From assembly GCA_041396125.1 (NCBI GenBank), contig JAWKZG010000001.1, positions 868,001 to 932,000 of the forward strand: 64,000 nt of DNA, given 5' to 3'. Within the stretch, counting starts at the first letter, position 1, and every line of letters starts with the position of its first letter. The stretch is from JAWKZG01 sp041396125. Its GTDB lineage: Bacteria; Pseudomonadota; Gammaproteobacteria; Competibacterales; Competibacteraceae. The notes below the pieces were generated by a model that worked only from the letters and a program-made list of their open reading frames with translations, was not told where the DNA came from and did not search any database. Positions 45,936 through 55,992 of the stretch are shown here, one piece after another. The position numbers and the translations under genes were made by a program.

Positions 45936-46583
45936 TTGAGCGTTAAGCCTATCGGGGTATTAGGCGGCACTTTCGACCCTGTTCATCATGGTCATCTGCG
46001 GGTTGCGCTGGATGTGCTGGAAGAACTGGCGTTTGCTGAAGTCCGTCTATTGCCCAGCCGGCAGCCGCCGCATCGCGTTACGCCGGGAGCCACACCGGCG
46101 CAGCGTTTGGCGATGCTTGCCGCCGCGGTGGCCAGACAGCCTGGCCTGGCTGTCGATCAGCGCGAACTGGAGCGTGCCGGCCCGTCTTATATGCATGACA
46201 CGCTGGCTTCATTGCGGGCAGATCTGCCCGATACCCCGCTTTGTCTGCTGATCGGTCGTGATGCATTCAATGAACTGCCAACCTGGCACCGCTGGCAGGA
46301 GTTGTTCCAACTGGCGCATTTCCTGGTGCTGGAGCGACCCGGTAGCGCACCGGCAATGCCCCCCGCATTATGCGCTGAACTCAATGGTCGTACGATTACC
46401 GACCCGGCCTTACTGCACCAGTCATGTGCAGGACGGGTGTTCGCCTGGCAGGCAACGCAGCTGGATATTTCCGCAACTCGTATCCGCGCTCTGCTCGCAG
46501 CGGGGCGTTCCCCCCGTTATCTGCTACCCGAAGTCGTGCTCGACTACATCAAACAATACGGGCTGTATACGCAGCCTGACTAG
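45936..46583 (+). CDS. nadD: Nicotinate-nucleotide adenylyltransferase
   Basis: NadD joins nicotinate mononucleotide to AMP in NAD synthesis. The 215-residue protein has the nucleotidyltransferase motif IGVLGGTFDPVHHGHLRVALD at the start and DISATRIRALLAAGRSPRYLLPEVVLDYI at the end (SxTxxR-type motif). The start codon is TTG at 45936; no in-frame ATG precedes the GGTFDP motif. It follows proA by 24 bp. Confidence 0.94.
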   Translation: MSVKPIGVLGGTFDPVHHGHLRVALDVLEELAFAEVRLLPSRQPPHRVTPGATPAQRLAMLAAAVARQPGLAVDQRELERAGPSYMHDTLASLRADLPDTPLCLLIGRDAFNELPTWHRWQELFQLAHFLVLERPGSAPAMPPALCAELNGRTITDPALLHQSCAGRVFAWQATQLDISATRIRALLAAGRSPRYLLPEVVLDYIKQYGLYTQPD

Positions 46584-46605
46584 CTATAGGTAACCGTAAC
46601 AAAGC

Positions 46606-46971
46606 ATGCAAATATCTGAACTGCAAGCGGTCGTAGTAACCGCACTGGAAGACATCAAGGGCCAGGACATCAAGGTCATGGATGTTAGTGGCGTGTCCAG
46701 CTTCACCGATATCATGGTGATTGCCAGCGGGAGTTCCACCCGTCAGGTGAAAGCGCTGGCGGACAAAGTGGCGGACGAATGCAAAAAAGCCGGTGTGCGC
46801 CCGCTCGGCGTTGAGGGTGACCGCGAAGCCGAGTGGGTGCTGGTGGATCTGGGCGACATCGTCGTACATGTGATGTTGCCGGAGATCCGCGATTTCTACA
46901 ATCTGGAAAAACTGTGGGAAATGGCACCGGCAAACCGTCAGGATGGCACTCAGTCCGGCGCTGGCAGCTAA
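46606..46971 (+). CDS. rsfS: Ribosomal silencing factor RsfS
   Basis: RsfS binds ribosomal protein L14 and blocks subunit joining in poor conditions. The 121-residue protein carries the family core DIKVMDVSGVSSFTDIMVIASGSSTRQVKALADKV and EAEWVLVDLGDIVVHVMLPEIRDFYNLEKLW. It lies between nadD and rlmH, the usual order. Confidence 0.95.
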   Translation: MQISELQAVVVTALEDIKGQDIKVMDVSGVSSFTDIMVIASGSSTRQVKALADKVADECKKAGVRPLGVEGDREAEWVLVDLGDIVVHVMLPEIRDFYNLEKLWEMAPANRQDGTQSGAGS

Positions 46972-46989
46972 CCTCGGATCACTGTCCTT

Positions 46990-47472
46990 ATGCATATCAG
47001 TATTGTGGCGGTAGGGACACGGATGCCGCAGTGGATACAGCAGGGCTGTGCCGATTATTTACAGCGTCTGCCGCGGGAATGGGGTGTGCAACTGATCGAA
47101 GTGGCACCGGCCCGGCTCGGCAAACAGGCACCGCGCGCCAGTATTCTGCGCGCTGAGGGCGAGCGCATACGGGCCCAGCTGCGGCCGAATTCAGCGACCG
47201 CGTTGCGCCATGTCGCACTGGATGTGAAAGGCAAGGCCTGGAGTACTGCCGAACTGGCCCGGCAGCTGCAGGCCTGGCAACTGGACGGGCGCGATGTGGC
47301 CATTCTGATCGGCGGCCCTGAAGGGCTGGACGAGAGTCTGCTCGGTCAGGCCGAGCAGCGCTGGTCATTATCGCCGCTCACGTTTCCGCATCCGCTGGTA
47401 CGGGTTATTTTGCTGGAGCAGCTCTACCGCGCCTGGAGCATTCTGCAGAATCATCCGTACCACCGGGAATGA
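46990..47472 (+). CDS. rlmH: 23S rRNA pseudouridine-1915 N3-methyltransferase
   Basis: RlmH is a SPOUT methyltransferase that acts on the assembled 70S ribosome. The 160-residue protein has the N-terminal ISIVAVGTRMPQWIQQGCADYLQRLP, the SAM-binding knot region VAILIGGPEGLDESLL and the C-terminal SPLTFPHPLVRVILLEQLYRAWSILQNHPYHRE. Length and motifs are those of the family. It is the last intact gene before the frameshift-rich block. Confidence 0.95.
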   Translation: MHISIVAVGTRMPQWIQQGCADYLQRLPREWGVQLIEVAPARLGKQAPRASILRAEGERIRAQLRPNSATALRHVALDVKGKAWSTAELARQLQAWQLDGRDVAILIGGPEGLDESLLGQAEQRWSLSPLTFPHPLVRVILLEQLYRAWSILQNHPYHRE

Positions 47473-47556
47473 GGGGCTGGTTATGCGCCGTTTTGTCCCG
47501 TGCTGTCTGGCGTTTATTGAGACAGCCGCAGGTCAAACAGGAACCGGATTGAATTT

Positions 47557-48152
47557 ATGACAGACGTATTTCAGCTTTATCTGGCCTCAGCGTCGCCGCG
47601 TCGGCGCGAATTGCTGCAACAGATCGGGGTGCGCTTCGAGCTGATCAGTGCACCGATCGATGAAACGCCGCTGCCAAACGAGCCGCCGGCTGATTACGTC
47701 CGCCGTCTGGCGCTGGCTAAAGCACAGGCTGGTTTGCAGGCTATTGGCGGTCAGCACAACAACCGGTGTTGGGGCCGATACCACGGTGGTGATCGACGGT
47801 GAAATGCTGGCGCCGGAGAGCCGTGAGCATGGTCTGGCTATGCTGGCGCGTCTGTCCGGCCGTGAACATCAGGTCTTCAGCGCGGTGGCGCGATGGCGCA
47901 ATACGTAGCAGTTGCGCCTGCAGGTCAGCCGCGTTCGTTTGCGGGCACTGAGCGCGGCGGAGCTGAGAGCTCTATCGGCGTAAAGCGGTGAACCGGCGGA
48001 TAAAGCTGGTGGCTATGCCATTCAGGGCCTGGGTGCCGGTTTGTGGCAGCAATTGCAGGGCAGTCATTCCCGGTGTCATGGGATCGCCCCTGTTCGAAAC
48101 GGTTGAATTATTAAACGAGTTTGGCATCAATATTCTTGCAGCCCGGGGTTGA
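47557..48152 (+). pseudogene. maf: Maf-like nucleotide pyrophosphatase, frameshifted
   Basis: The start reads LYLASASPRRRELLQQIGVRFEL, the Maf signature. The frame changes near 47755 (continuing GVGADTTVVIDGEMLAPESREHGLAMLARLSGREHQVFSAVA) and again after 47900, where the expected TxVxF stretch appears as LRLQVSRVRLRALSAAELRAL, and ends PLFETVELLNEFGINILAARG with the stop at 48150. Maf enzymes hydrolyse modified or standard nucleoside triphosphates and guard against their incorporation. Three or more indels in 600 bp break an otherwise complete gene. Confidence 0.75.
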
Positions 48153-48196
48153 CAAACCCGACTGAAAACCTGCGACCGGTGACGAAGGATTTGCGA

Positions 48197-49662
48197 CTGA
48201 AGGAAAATTCTGATCACTGCACACCCCAAGAAACCCGGGTCGCCGTGGTCGAAAAATGGCATGTTGCAAGAAGTTTCGCGGAGCGCGAGCGGCGCCGGGG
48301 ACTGGTGGCAATATCTATAAAGGCAAAAGTCTGGCGGGTACTGCCCGGAATGGAAGCGGCCTTTGTGGATATCGGCCTGGAGCGGGCGGCTTTTCTGCAT
48401 GTATCCGATGTACAGCATTCGTTCTCGGTGGACGAGCAGGAGTCGGCGCTGGCCTGCCCGGCTGCCATCAACGAACTGGCTGCGGCTCGGGCAAGACCTG
48501 GTCGTACAGGCGATCAAAGACTTCGATCGGTACCAAAGGGGCGTTCGACCACCATCTCCATTCCGTCGTGCCATCTGGTGCTGCTGTCGAATTCCGACGC
48601 GATTAGTATCGGTCAAGATTGACGACGAAACCGAACGCCAGCGTGCCTGAAAGATATCGTCAATAAATTCCGGGCCGAATTCGGCGGGTGGCATCGTGCG
48701 CACCGCAGCGGAAGGCACTGAATCATGGGCTTTGCGGGCTGATATGCAGTTTTGCAGCGACTGTGGGAAGCTGTACAGGATAAATCTGCCAGAGCCCGCA
48801 CCGGTGAACTTATCTATGCTGATTTACCGCTGGAATTGGTGGGTACTGCGCGATTTTGTCGGCGATGATATGGAAAAGTAATGAGTGGATTCGCGTGAGT
48901 CCTGTGAACGGGCTGCGCAGCTTCGCCGAGAAGTTTGTACCGGAAATGCTGGCCCGTATCGAACATTACCCCGGCGACCGGCCCTTATTTGATCTGTACG
49001 GGGTCGAGGACGAAATCCAGAAAGCGCTGGGCCGTAAAGTGCCACTGAAATCGGGTGGTTATCTGATTATTGATCAGACCGAAGCGATGACCACCATCGA
49101 CGTCAACACCGGCGCGTATGTCGGCCATCGCAACCTGGAAGAAACTATCTTCAAGACCAATCTGGAAGCTACCCAGGCTATCGCCCGACAGCTTCGCCTG
49201 CGCAATCTCGGTGGCATTATCATTCTGGATTTCATCGACATGTCCAGCGATGAGCACAAGCAGCAAGTGCTCAAATCACTCGAACGGGCGCTGGAAAAAG
49301 ACCGTGCTAAAAGCCATATCTCGCAGGTCTCGGCGCTTGGCCTGGTAGAGATGACCCGCAAGCGCACACGCGAAAGCCTGGAACAGATCATGTGCGAACC
49401 CTGTGCCGTGTGCTCTGGTCGCGGCACGGTGAAAACCGCCGAAACCGTCTGTTATGAAATTCTGCGCGAGATCATCCGTGAAGCGCGCCAGTATGAAGCG
49501 AGCCAATTCCTGGTGCTGGCATCGCAGGAAGTGGTCGATCTGATGCTGGACGAAGAGTCCGGCAGCGTCGCCGAGCTGGAAGGTTTTATTGGTATCCCCA
49601 TCAAGTTTCAGGCCGAAGTTCTGTACACCCAGGAACAGTACGATGTGGTCCTGATGATGTAG
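48197..49662 (+). pseudogene. rng: Ribonuclease G, frameshifted
   Basis: RNase G is an endonuclease that matures 16S rRNA 5' ends and degrades some mRNAs. The family text is present in pieces across frames: TPQETRVAVVE, GNIYKGK, RVLPGMEAAFVDIGLERAAFLHVSD, and from about 48900 intact as RSFAEKFVPEMLARIEHYPGDRPLFDLYGVEDEIQ ... TIDVNTGAYVG ... LDFIDMSSDEHK ... and a Cys pair region CEPCAVCSGRGTVKT that binds zinc. The first 700 bp need at least four frame corrections; the start codon itself is unclear (a CTG at 48197 begins the expected KEILI-like text). It follows maf and precedes yhdP by 4 bp, the conserved order. Confidence 0.75.
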
Positions 49663-49666
49663 GTTC

Positions 49667-52600
49667 ATGCGAATTCTGCTCAAGACCGCGCATCACACCC
49701 TGGCTTTCACCTGGCGCTGGTCGTGGTTCGCGGTCACCCTGAGCCTGCCGCTGCTGGCGCTGACCCTGCTGAGTGTGCGGTTGGCGTTACCCTTGCTGGG
49801 CGATTACCGGGCTGAAGCGCAACGGCTTTTAAGCGATTATCTGCAGCAACCGGTCCAGCTGGAGCAGTTCACCGTAGACTGGTGGGGCTGGGGGCCGGAA
49901 CTGCAGATCAGCGGCTTGAGCCTGCATAAAAATCAACAGCCGTTATTCGAGTTTGCACAGGCGCAGCTGCGGATTGATCTGAGCCAGTCACTGTGGCGCG
50001 GGCGTCTGATTCTGTCCGAGGTTCGCCTGCAGGGCGGTGATGTCACGCTGAACTGGCCGACCCCGTCCACTGGCACCCCGCTCTTTGGCGAGAGCCCTGC
50101 TTTTTGGCAAACTGGCCGACCTGCCATATCGTTGCCCGAACTGCTTGATCGGCTGCACAGCCTGGAACGGGTAGTTATTGAGCTGGATCAGATCTGGCTG
50201 CAATCGCCGGTGACCGGACGGCGCGAACTGGGTCGTGCTTTCTCCCTGCATATCAGCCCTGCATCAGCAGCTGGCGGAACCCGTCAGGTAGCTGCTGAAA
50301 TGACGCTGGCACCCGCTTTCGGGTCATCTCTCAGGGTGCAGGCACAACTCGACCAGGACGCTCAGCAGATACCCGGCGGGCATTTTTATCTGCACGGCAA
50401 AGACTTGAATCTCAGTGCCTGGCCGGGCATCAGCCTGCTTGAAACCGGCCAGGGCCAGATCGAACTCTGGGGCGATTGGCGCGACGGACAGCTGGACACG
50501 CTTGTTTTGCAAAGCGAGCTGAGCGGACTCCAGCTGCTGGACATACCCGCCATGCAGGTTGTACAGGCGCGGCTGCAACATTTAGAGCAGGTCCGTCTGA
50601 CGCTGCAGGGGCAGCGGGACCCGGGACCAGACGCTGGAACTGGCGCGCGCAGGTGCAGGATCAGGCCCGGTCGCAGCCGAGTCTGGATGTCTACGCGGAA
50701 TGGGCGCAACAGCCTGACGGTGATTGGCAGGAGCACCTGCGCGGCTTACAACTGGCGATCTCAGCGACCTGCTGGAAGGAGTTCTGGCCGCGGCCGGAAT
50801 ACCAGGCGTGGCTGGCTCGCCCTGCAACCGGCGGGGCGTCTGGCCAACCTGGATATCGCCTGGCGTGAGCAGCATCAGCAATTGACGCTCACTGCCGCTA
50901 TCCAGGATTTGCACAGTCAGCCCTGGCGGATATCCCCGGTCTGCAGGGTGTGGACGCCCGACTGCAGTTAAGTGGCGATAGCGCCCAGCTTGAGCTGACG
51001 GGCACACAGGTCGAAATTGATTGGCCGCTTGTGCGCCAGCCCATCACATTGCAGCGGCTGGCCGGCCAGTTGCGTTGGCATCGGGCAGCGTCAGCTGGAC
51101 GCTCGAACCCATGATCTGCAACTCGACAATCCGGATTTCACGCTGCGCGCCTTAATGGCAGTGTCGAAGTAAGCAGACCAAAATCCCACTGATCCCGAAT
51201 TCAATTTGCGGCTGGACTTCGAGCAGGTCGAACAGTGCGCGTGTAGCCACGTATCCGCCCGCTGCGCGGATGAACCCGAAACTGATCGCCTGGCTGGATC
51301 ATGCGCTGGGGCAGGGCAGATACCGCAAAGGTCAGCTGGTATTGCGCGGGCGTGTCAGCGATTTCCCCGCTTCGAGCACAACAACGGTGGGCTCGAAGCA
51401 CGTACATCAGTCGCGGCGCTGCGCTTGAATTATTTTCCGGGCTGGCCTGCTATCGACAATCTGAGTGCTGCAGTGGTTTTCGCAATCAGGTTTTGGGGTG
51501 CTGGCTGATGGCGGCTACTGAAGTCGATCTGCAACAGGTACGGGTGCGCATCCCGGACATGCGCCAATCAGATTGCACGTCGACGCACAGTTACAGGGAG
51601 CCACCGCTACAATGCTGGAGGTGCTGGCAAATGGCCCGCTGCGGGAAAAAATCTGGACCCGCCTGTCCGATTTGCAGAGCGAGTGGAGATAACCGGCTCA
51701 ATCTTAACTTGTTGATCCCATCGAAGATGAACAGGCACCGGTACCAGTGGCTGGCAGTGTCGGCTTTACCGGCGGGCGGGTGCAATTGCCCGGATCGGCA
51801 CCGGCTACTGGAAAATTTGCAGGGTGAACTGGATTTCGAAAAGCGACGTCGGGGTCCGGGCGTGATTTGCGGTTGCGCTTTCTGGATGCACCCGCACGTC
51901 TGGCTATTGCGACCGGCAAACAGACGTTTGATTTTAATCTTGCTGGCCGGTTTGACGCGGCAGCGGCGGCTCGGCCCTTTAGTGCTGCGGTTAGGTGAGT
52001 ATCTCCGCGGCGTCAGCGACTGGGCTATCGAGTTTAAACTGCCCAAGCAGAACCGGGCCAGGCAAAACCGGTTTGAGCTGGCACTGCAATCGATCTGCAA
52101 GGTACGGCGATACTGCTGCCCGGCTCCCCTGGGTAAAGTGGCAGCAAGTGCCCGGACATCCCATCTGCAGCTGCTGCAGGAACAAGAGCAGCTGACGGTT
52201 CTTATGCGGACGGATGCCGACCTGAGCAGTGCGCTCAGACTGAAGCAAAGCGCTACCGACTGGCAGATACAGCGAGGCACGGTGCGGATTGGTGATGAGC
52301 TGCTGGGCGGGCCGGCCGAATTGCCGGCGCGCAATGAATTGATATTGCAGGTCCATCTGCCGCTTTATCGGCTGGCGTCTGGTTCATCTGGACAGTCTGA
52401 TACTGGCCCAGTCGGTACGGACTCGCCAGGTTTGGGTGGAGCAGCCGGACTGACTGTTTTTGATCGCAGCGAGCTTACGCTGGACAAACTGGTGCTGGGC
52501 GACTGGCAGTTGACAGATGTGCAACTACGAGGGCAGCGGGTTGCCGATGGTTATCACTTCAGACTGGGTGGAACTGACCTTGCCGGTGAGTTGTTTTTAC

Positions 52601-53601
52601 CGCAGCAAATCGGCGCGGCCGAGCCGGTGCATCTGGCGCTGAAGACACTGCATTTGCGGCGTGTGCCAGATGTTGCCAGTCAGGCTGAAGCAGATCGTGC
52701 AGCGGATCGTCCAATGGTTATGTCGCCCGGCGTCTGGCCGGCCTTGCATGTCAATATCGATACCCTGCAATTAAACACGCAGCGCGTGGGGCCTCTGCTG
52801 CTTAGCGTGCGACCTTTGCCGGACGGTCTCAAACTGAATACGCTGGAACTCAGCGCGCCGGGGCAGCAGCTTAGCGCCAGCGGTGAATGGCGCACAGGCG
52901 GAGCGGGCTCCCGCTCCTGGCTGCAAGCTAAGTTCTACAGTGAGGCGCTGGGCGAGGCGCTGGCTTTACTGGATATTCCTGTCAGTGTGGAGCGGGCTAA
53001 AACTGCGCTGGGACTGGATATCAGCTGGCCAGGGACGCTCCGTGCACCCGATCTGGCGCAGTTGCGCGGTACCTTGCAGGTGCACATTGAGGAAGGCCTG
53101 CTGGCAGAAATCAAACCGGGTTTGGGCCGTTTGGTCGGCCTGGTTAATGTGGCCAGTCTGGCGCGGCGGTTGACACTGGATTTCAGTGATCTGGTGGAGA
53201 CGGGACTGGCCTTTGATCAGATTGACGGAACCATTGATTTTACTGGCGGACGTGCCAGCACCGATGATCTGTTGCTGCAGGGCCCGGCGGTGAATATTGC
53301 TGTGCAGGGCTGGCTCGACCTGCGTGATCAGCAGCTGCAGCAAACGGTTACCGTCATGCCCCAGATTGCCTCATCGCTGGCCCTGGCCGGAGCAGTGGCA
53401 GGTGGCCCGGCCGTAGGCGCGGCGGTCTTGCTGGCGGGGCAGGTGTTGAAACCGGGCCTGGAAAAAGCGGTCAGCTTGCGTTATGCGGTCAGTGGCACAC
53501 TGGACACGCCTGTGATCGAACGGGCCCGGATCACCACGGGCGGTAGCAGTGGCTCGATGTCGGGCGGCGGGCGTAAATATGACGGCTGTATCAACCTGTA
53601 A
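49667..53601 (+). pseudogene. yhdP: YhdP-family AsmA-like protein, frameshifted in the middle
   Basis: YhdP is an inner-membrane-anchored bridge protein that helps carry phospholipids to the outer membrane. The N-terminus has one transmembrane helix (FAVTLSLPLLALTLLSVRLALPLL) followed by the family's LSDYLQQPVQLEQFTVDWWGWGPELQISGLSL. The frame is lost near 50620 and the text is broken over several frames to about 52,250. From there the long C-terminal region is intact (LDISWPGTLRAPDLAQLRGTLQVHIEEGLLAEIKPGLGRLVGLVN ... MPQIASSLALAGAVAGGPAVGAAVLLAGQVL), the DUF3971/AsmA end. The span of about 1,300 codons equals the usual protein, so only indels separate it from a complete gene. Confidence 0.75.
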
Positions 53602-53705
53602 ATTAACCTGGTTGCAAGAGCGTAATAGCGGTGTTTGCGTGCTGTGCTTGCGGGCAAGGTAGAATACCCTGCTAACCGCACAAAATTTATCAGGAGCCAC
53701 CCCGC

Positions 53706-54998
53706 ATGGCGAAGAATTATTATCAGTTCGACACACTCAGTCTGCACGCCGGGCAGCAGCCTGATCCCGTGACCGGTGCCCGCGCCACGCCGATTTACCA
53801 GACCACCTCGTTTGTCTTTCGCGACAGTGAGCATGCGGCGTCGCTGTTCAATGGTGAACGCGCCGGGCATGTCTATTCACGTATCTCCAAGCCGACCAAC
53901 GCCGTACTGGAAGAGCGCATTGCCGCGCTGGAGGGCGGGGTTGGGGCCATTGCTACCGCCAGTGGTCAGGCCGCCATGCATCTGGCGCTCAGCACGCTGA
54001 TGGGGGCGGGTTCGCATATTGTTGCTTCCCGCGCCTTGTATGGCGGTTCGCATAATCTGTTGAGTTACACCCTGCCGCGTTTCGGCATTCAGACCACGTT
54101 TGTCGATCCGGGCGATCCGGCAGCATTCGAGCAGGCGATCCGGCCCGAGACACGCTGTCTGTTCGGCGAAATACTCGGTAATCCGGGGCTGGATGTGCTG
54201 AATATTCCGGCCCTGGCTGATATTGCACATGCCCACGGTATTCCGTTGTTGATTGATGCGACTTTCGCCACGCCGTATCTTTGTCGACCGTTCGAATTTG
54301 GCGCCGATTTACTGTTCCATTCCGCTACCAAGTTTCTGGGCGGTCACGGGGTGGCTATCGGCGGGCTGCTGGTGGATAGCGGTCGCTTCGACTGGGATGC
54401 TTCGGGGCATTTTCCTGAACTGAGCGAGCCCTATGCCGGGTTTCATAATATGGATTTCACCGAGGAATACGGTCCCAGCGCGTTTCTGCTGCGGGCGCGC
54501 AAGGAAGGGCTGCGCGATTTCGGTGCCTGCATGAGTCCAACCACTGCATTTCATATTCTGCAGGGCATCGAGACCCTGCCGCTCAGAATGCAGCGACACG
54601 TAGACAATACCCGGGCGCTGGTCGCTTTTCTGCGTGAGCAGGAGGCGGTAGCGTCCGTCAGTTATCCGGAATTGCCCGAGCATCCTGACCATGAGCTGGC
54701 TCGGCAGCTGCTGCCCAAAGGCTGTGGCGCGGTCTTCAGTTTTACCCTCAAAGGCGGCCGTGAGGCAGGGCGACGCTTGATTGAAAACCTGACCGTATTT
54801 TCCCATCTGGCCAATATCGGCGATGCCAAATCGCTGGTGATTCATCCTGCCAGCACAACCCATCACCGCATGAGTGCGCAGGATCTGGCGGCGGCCGGTA
54901 TCTCGGAAGGTATGGTGCGCCTGTCGGTTGGACTGGAAGATCCGCAGGACCTGATCAATGATCTGAAACGCGCCCTGCGCGCCAGCCAGAAAGGGTAG
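53706..54998 (+). CDS. metY: O-acetyl-/O-succinylhomoserine sulfhydrylase
   Basis: The 430-residue PLP enzyme makes homocysteine (or methionine precursors) from an activated homoserine and sulfide. It starts DTLSLHAGQQPDPVTGARATPIYQTTSFVF, the classic Cys/Met-metabolism opening, and contains the PLP Lys in FHSATKFLGGHGVAIGG near residue 206. The length of 430 and the text SHLANIGDAKSLVIHPASTTH favour the O-acetylhomoserine type (MetY), though MetZ activity is possible. AGGAG precedes the ATG by ten bases. The next gene starts 6 bp downstream. Confidence 0.88.
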   Translation: MAKNYYQFDTLSLHAGQQPDPVTGARATPIYQTTSFVFRDSEHAASLFNGERAGHVYSRISKPTNAVLEERIAALEGGVGAIATASGQAAMHLALSTLMGAGSHIVASRALYGGSHNLLSYTLPRFGIQTTFVDPGDPAAFEQAIRPETRCLFGEILGNPGLDVLNIPALADIAHAHGIPLLIDATFATPYLCRPFEFGADLLFHSATKFLGGHGVAIGGLLVDSGRFDWDASGHFPELSEPYAGFHNMDFTEEYGPSAFLLRARKEGLRDFGACMSPTTAFHILQGIETLPLRMQRHVDNTRALVAFLREQEAVASVSYPELPEHPDHELARQLLPKGCGAVFSFTLKGGREAGRRLIENLTVFSHLANIGDAKSLVIHPASTTHHRMSAQDLAAAGISEGMVRLSVGLEDPQDLINDLKRALRASQKG

Positions 54999-55004
54999 GC
55001 GGCG

Positions 55005-55799
55005 ATGGAACTGAGCATCAATGGACAGACCGTATATGCCTATACCGGCACCAAGCCGCTAAGCGCCGGTCAGCCAACGGTAATTTTTGTGCACGGGGCG
55101 GGCATGGATCACTCGGCCTGGATACTGCAAAGCCGTTATTTTGCCTATCACGGTTATAACGTGCTGGCACTGGATTTACCCGGTCACGGTCGTTCTTCCG
55201 GTGCACCACTGAGCACTATCGGCGCGCTGGCGGACTGGCTGGCACAGTTGATTGAGACCACCGGGCTTGGACCGGCAACGCTGGTCGGCCACAGTATGGG
55301 CTCACTGGCTGTGCTGGAGTGTGCCGCACGCTATCCAGAGCGGGTACAGGCACTGGCCTTACTGGGGACGGCAGTACCGATGACTGTAGGGCCGGCGCTA
55401 TTGGAAGCTGCCGAGGCTAATGACCCGGCTGCGATTGATATGATTGTGCATTGGGGCCACAGCCCGCGCGCGCATTTTGGCGGCAACCGGGCGCCGGGGC
55501 TATGGCTGACGGGTATCAGCCAGCGTCTGCTGGAACGGGCCGCCGACGGCGTTCTGTACCAGGATCTGCAAGCCTGCAATAGTTATCAGGCAGGACTGGA
55601 CAGTGCGGCCAAAGTCAGCTGTCCGGTGCTGTTCGTGCTGGGTGCGCAGGATTTGATGACACCCGTCAGGGTGGCGCAGCAGCTGGTCGCAGCGATCGGC
55701 CAGGCGCAGCAGGTTAAAATTCCTCACTGCGGACATATGATGATGATCGAGAAACCCGATGAAACGCTGGATGCCCTGATCGATTTTATCCGCGCTTAG
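55005..55799 (+). CDS. Alpha/beta hydrolase
   Basis: A 264-residue hydrolase with the oxyanion-hole text VIFVHGAGMDHSAW, the nucleophile elbow LVGHSMGSLAVLE (Ser near 98), the acid VLFVLGAQDLMTP and the base HCGHMMMIEKPDET. It lies 6 bp behind metY in the same orientation, an arrangement that is sometimes seen with homoserine acyl-ester metabolism, but the substrate is unknown. Confidence 0.83.
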   Translation: MELSINGQTVYAYTGTKPLSAGQPTVIFVHGAGMDHSAWILQSRYFAYHGYNVLALDLPGHGRSSGAPLSTIGALADWLAQLIETTGLGPATLVGHSMGSLAVLECAARYPERVQALALLGTAVPMTVGPALLEAAEANDPAAIDMIVHWGHSPRAHFGGNRAPGLWLTGISQRLLERAADGVLYQDLQACNSYQAGLDSAAKVSCPVLFVLGAQDLMTPVRVAQQLVAAIGQAQQVKIPHCGHMMMIEKPDETLDALIDFIRA

Positions 55800-55805
55800 C
55801 GTCTA

Positions 55806-55930
55806 TTTCAAAAATACTATCCCCCGTTGCGCGGCGCCCGTTGCACGGCGCGACTTTTTGAAATCGAAAATAGAGCATCAAAAATTTTCATTTTCTCCGG
55901 AAAGCAAAATCATAAGGATTCTGCTTTCCG
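55806..55930. promoter_or_regulatory. Stacked inverted repeats upstream of betA
   Basis: TTTCAAAAA (55806-55814) pairs with TTTTTGAAA (55855-55863); within the loop are G/C-rich repeats of GCGCGGCGC type. A second pair follows: CGGAAAGCA (55898-55906) and TGCTTTCCG (55922-55930). They fill the 190-bp gap before betA and may end the upstream transcript or serve as operators. The downstream MarR-type gene is a candidate binder. Confidence 0.4.
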
Positions 55931-55992
55931 TTTGGGGCATCCCTGTCCCAAATCAGATTAAGCCGTAAAAAAAACTGGAACAGGAAATTTCA

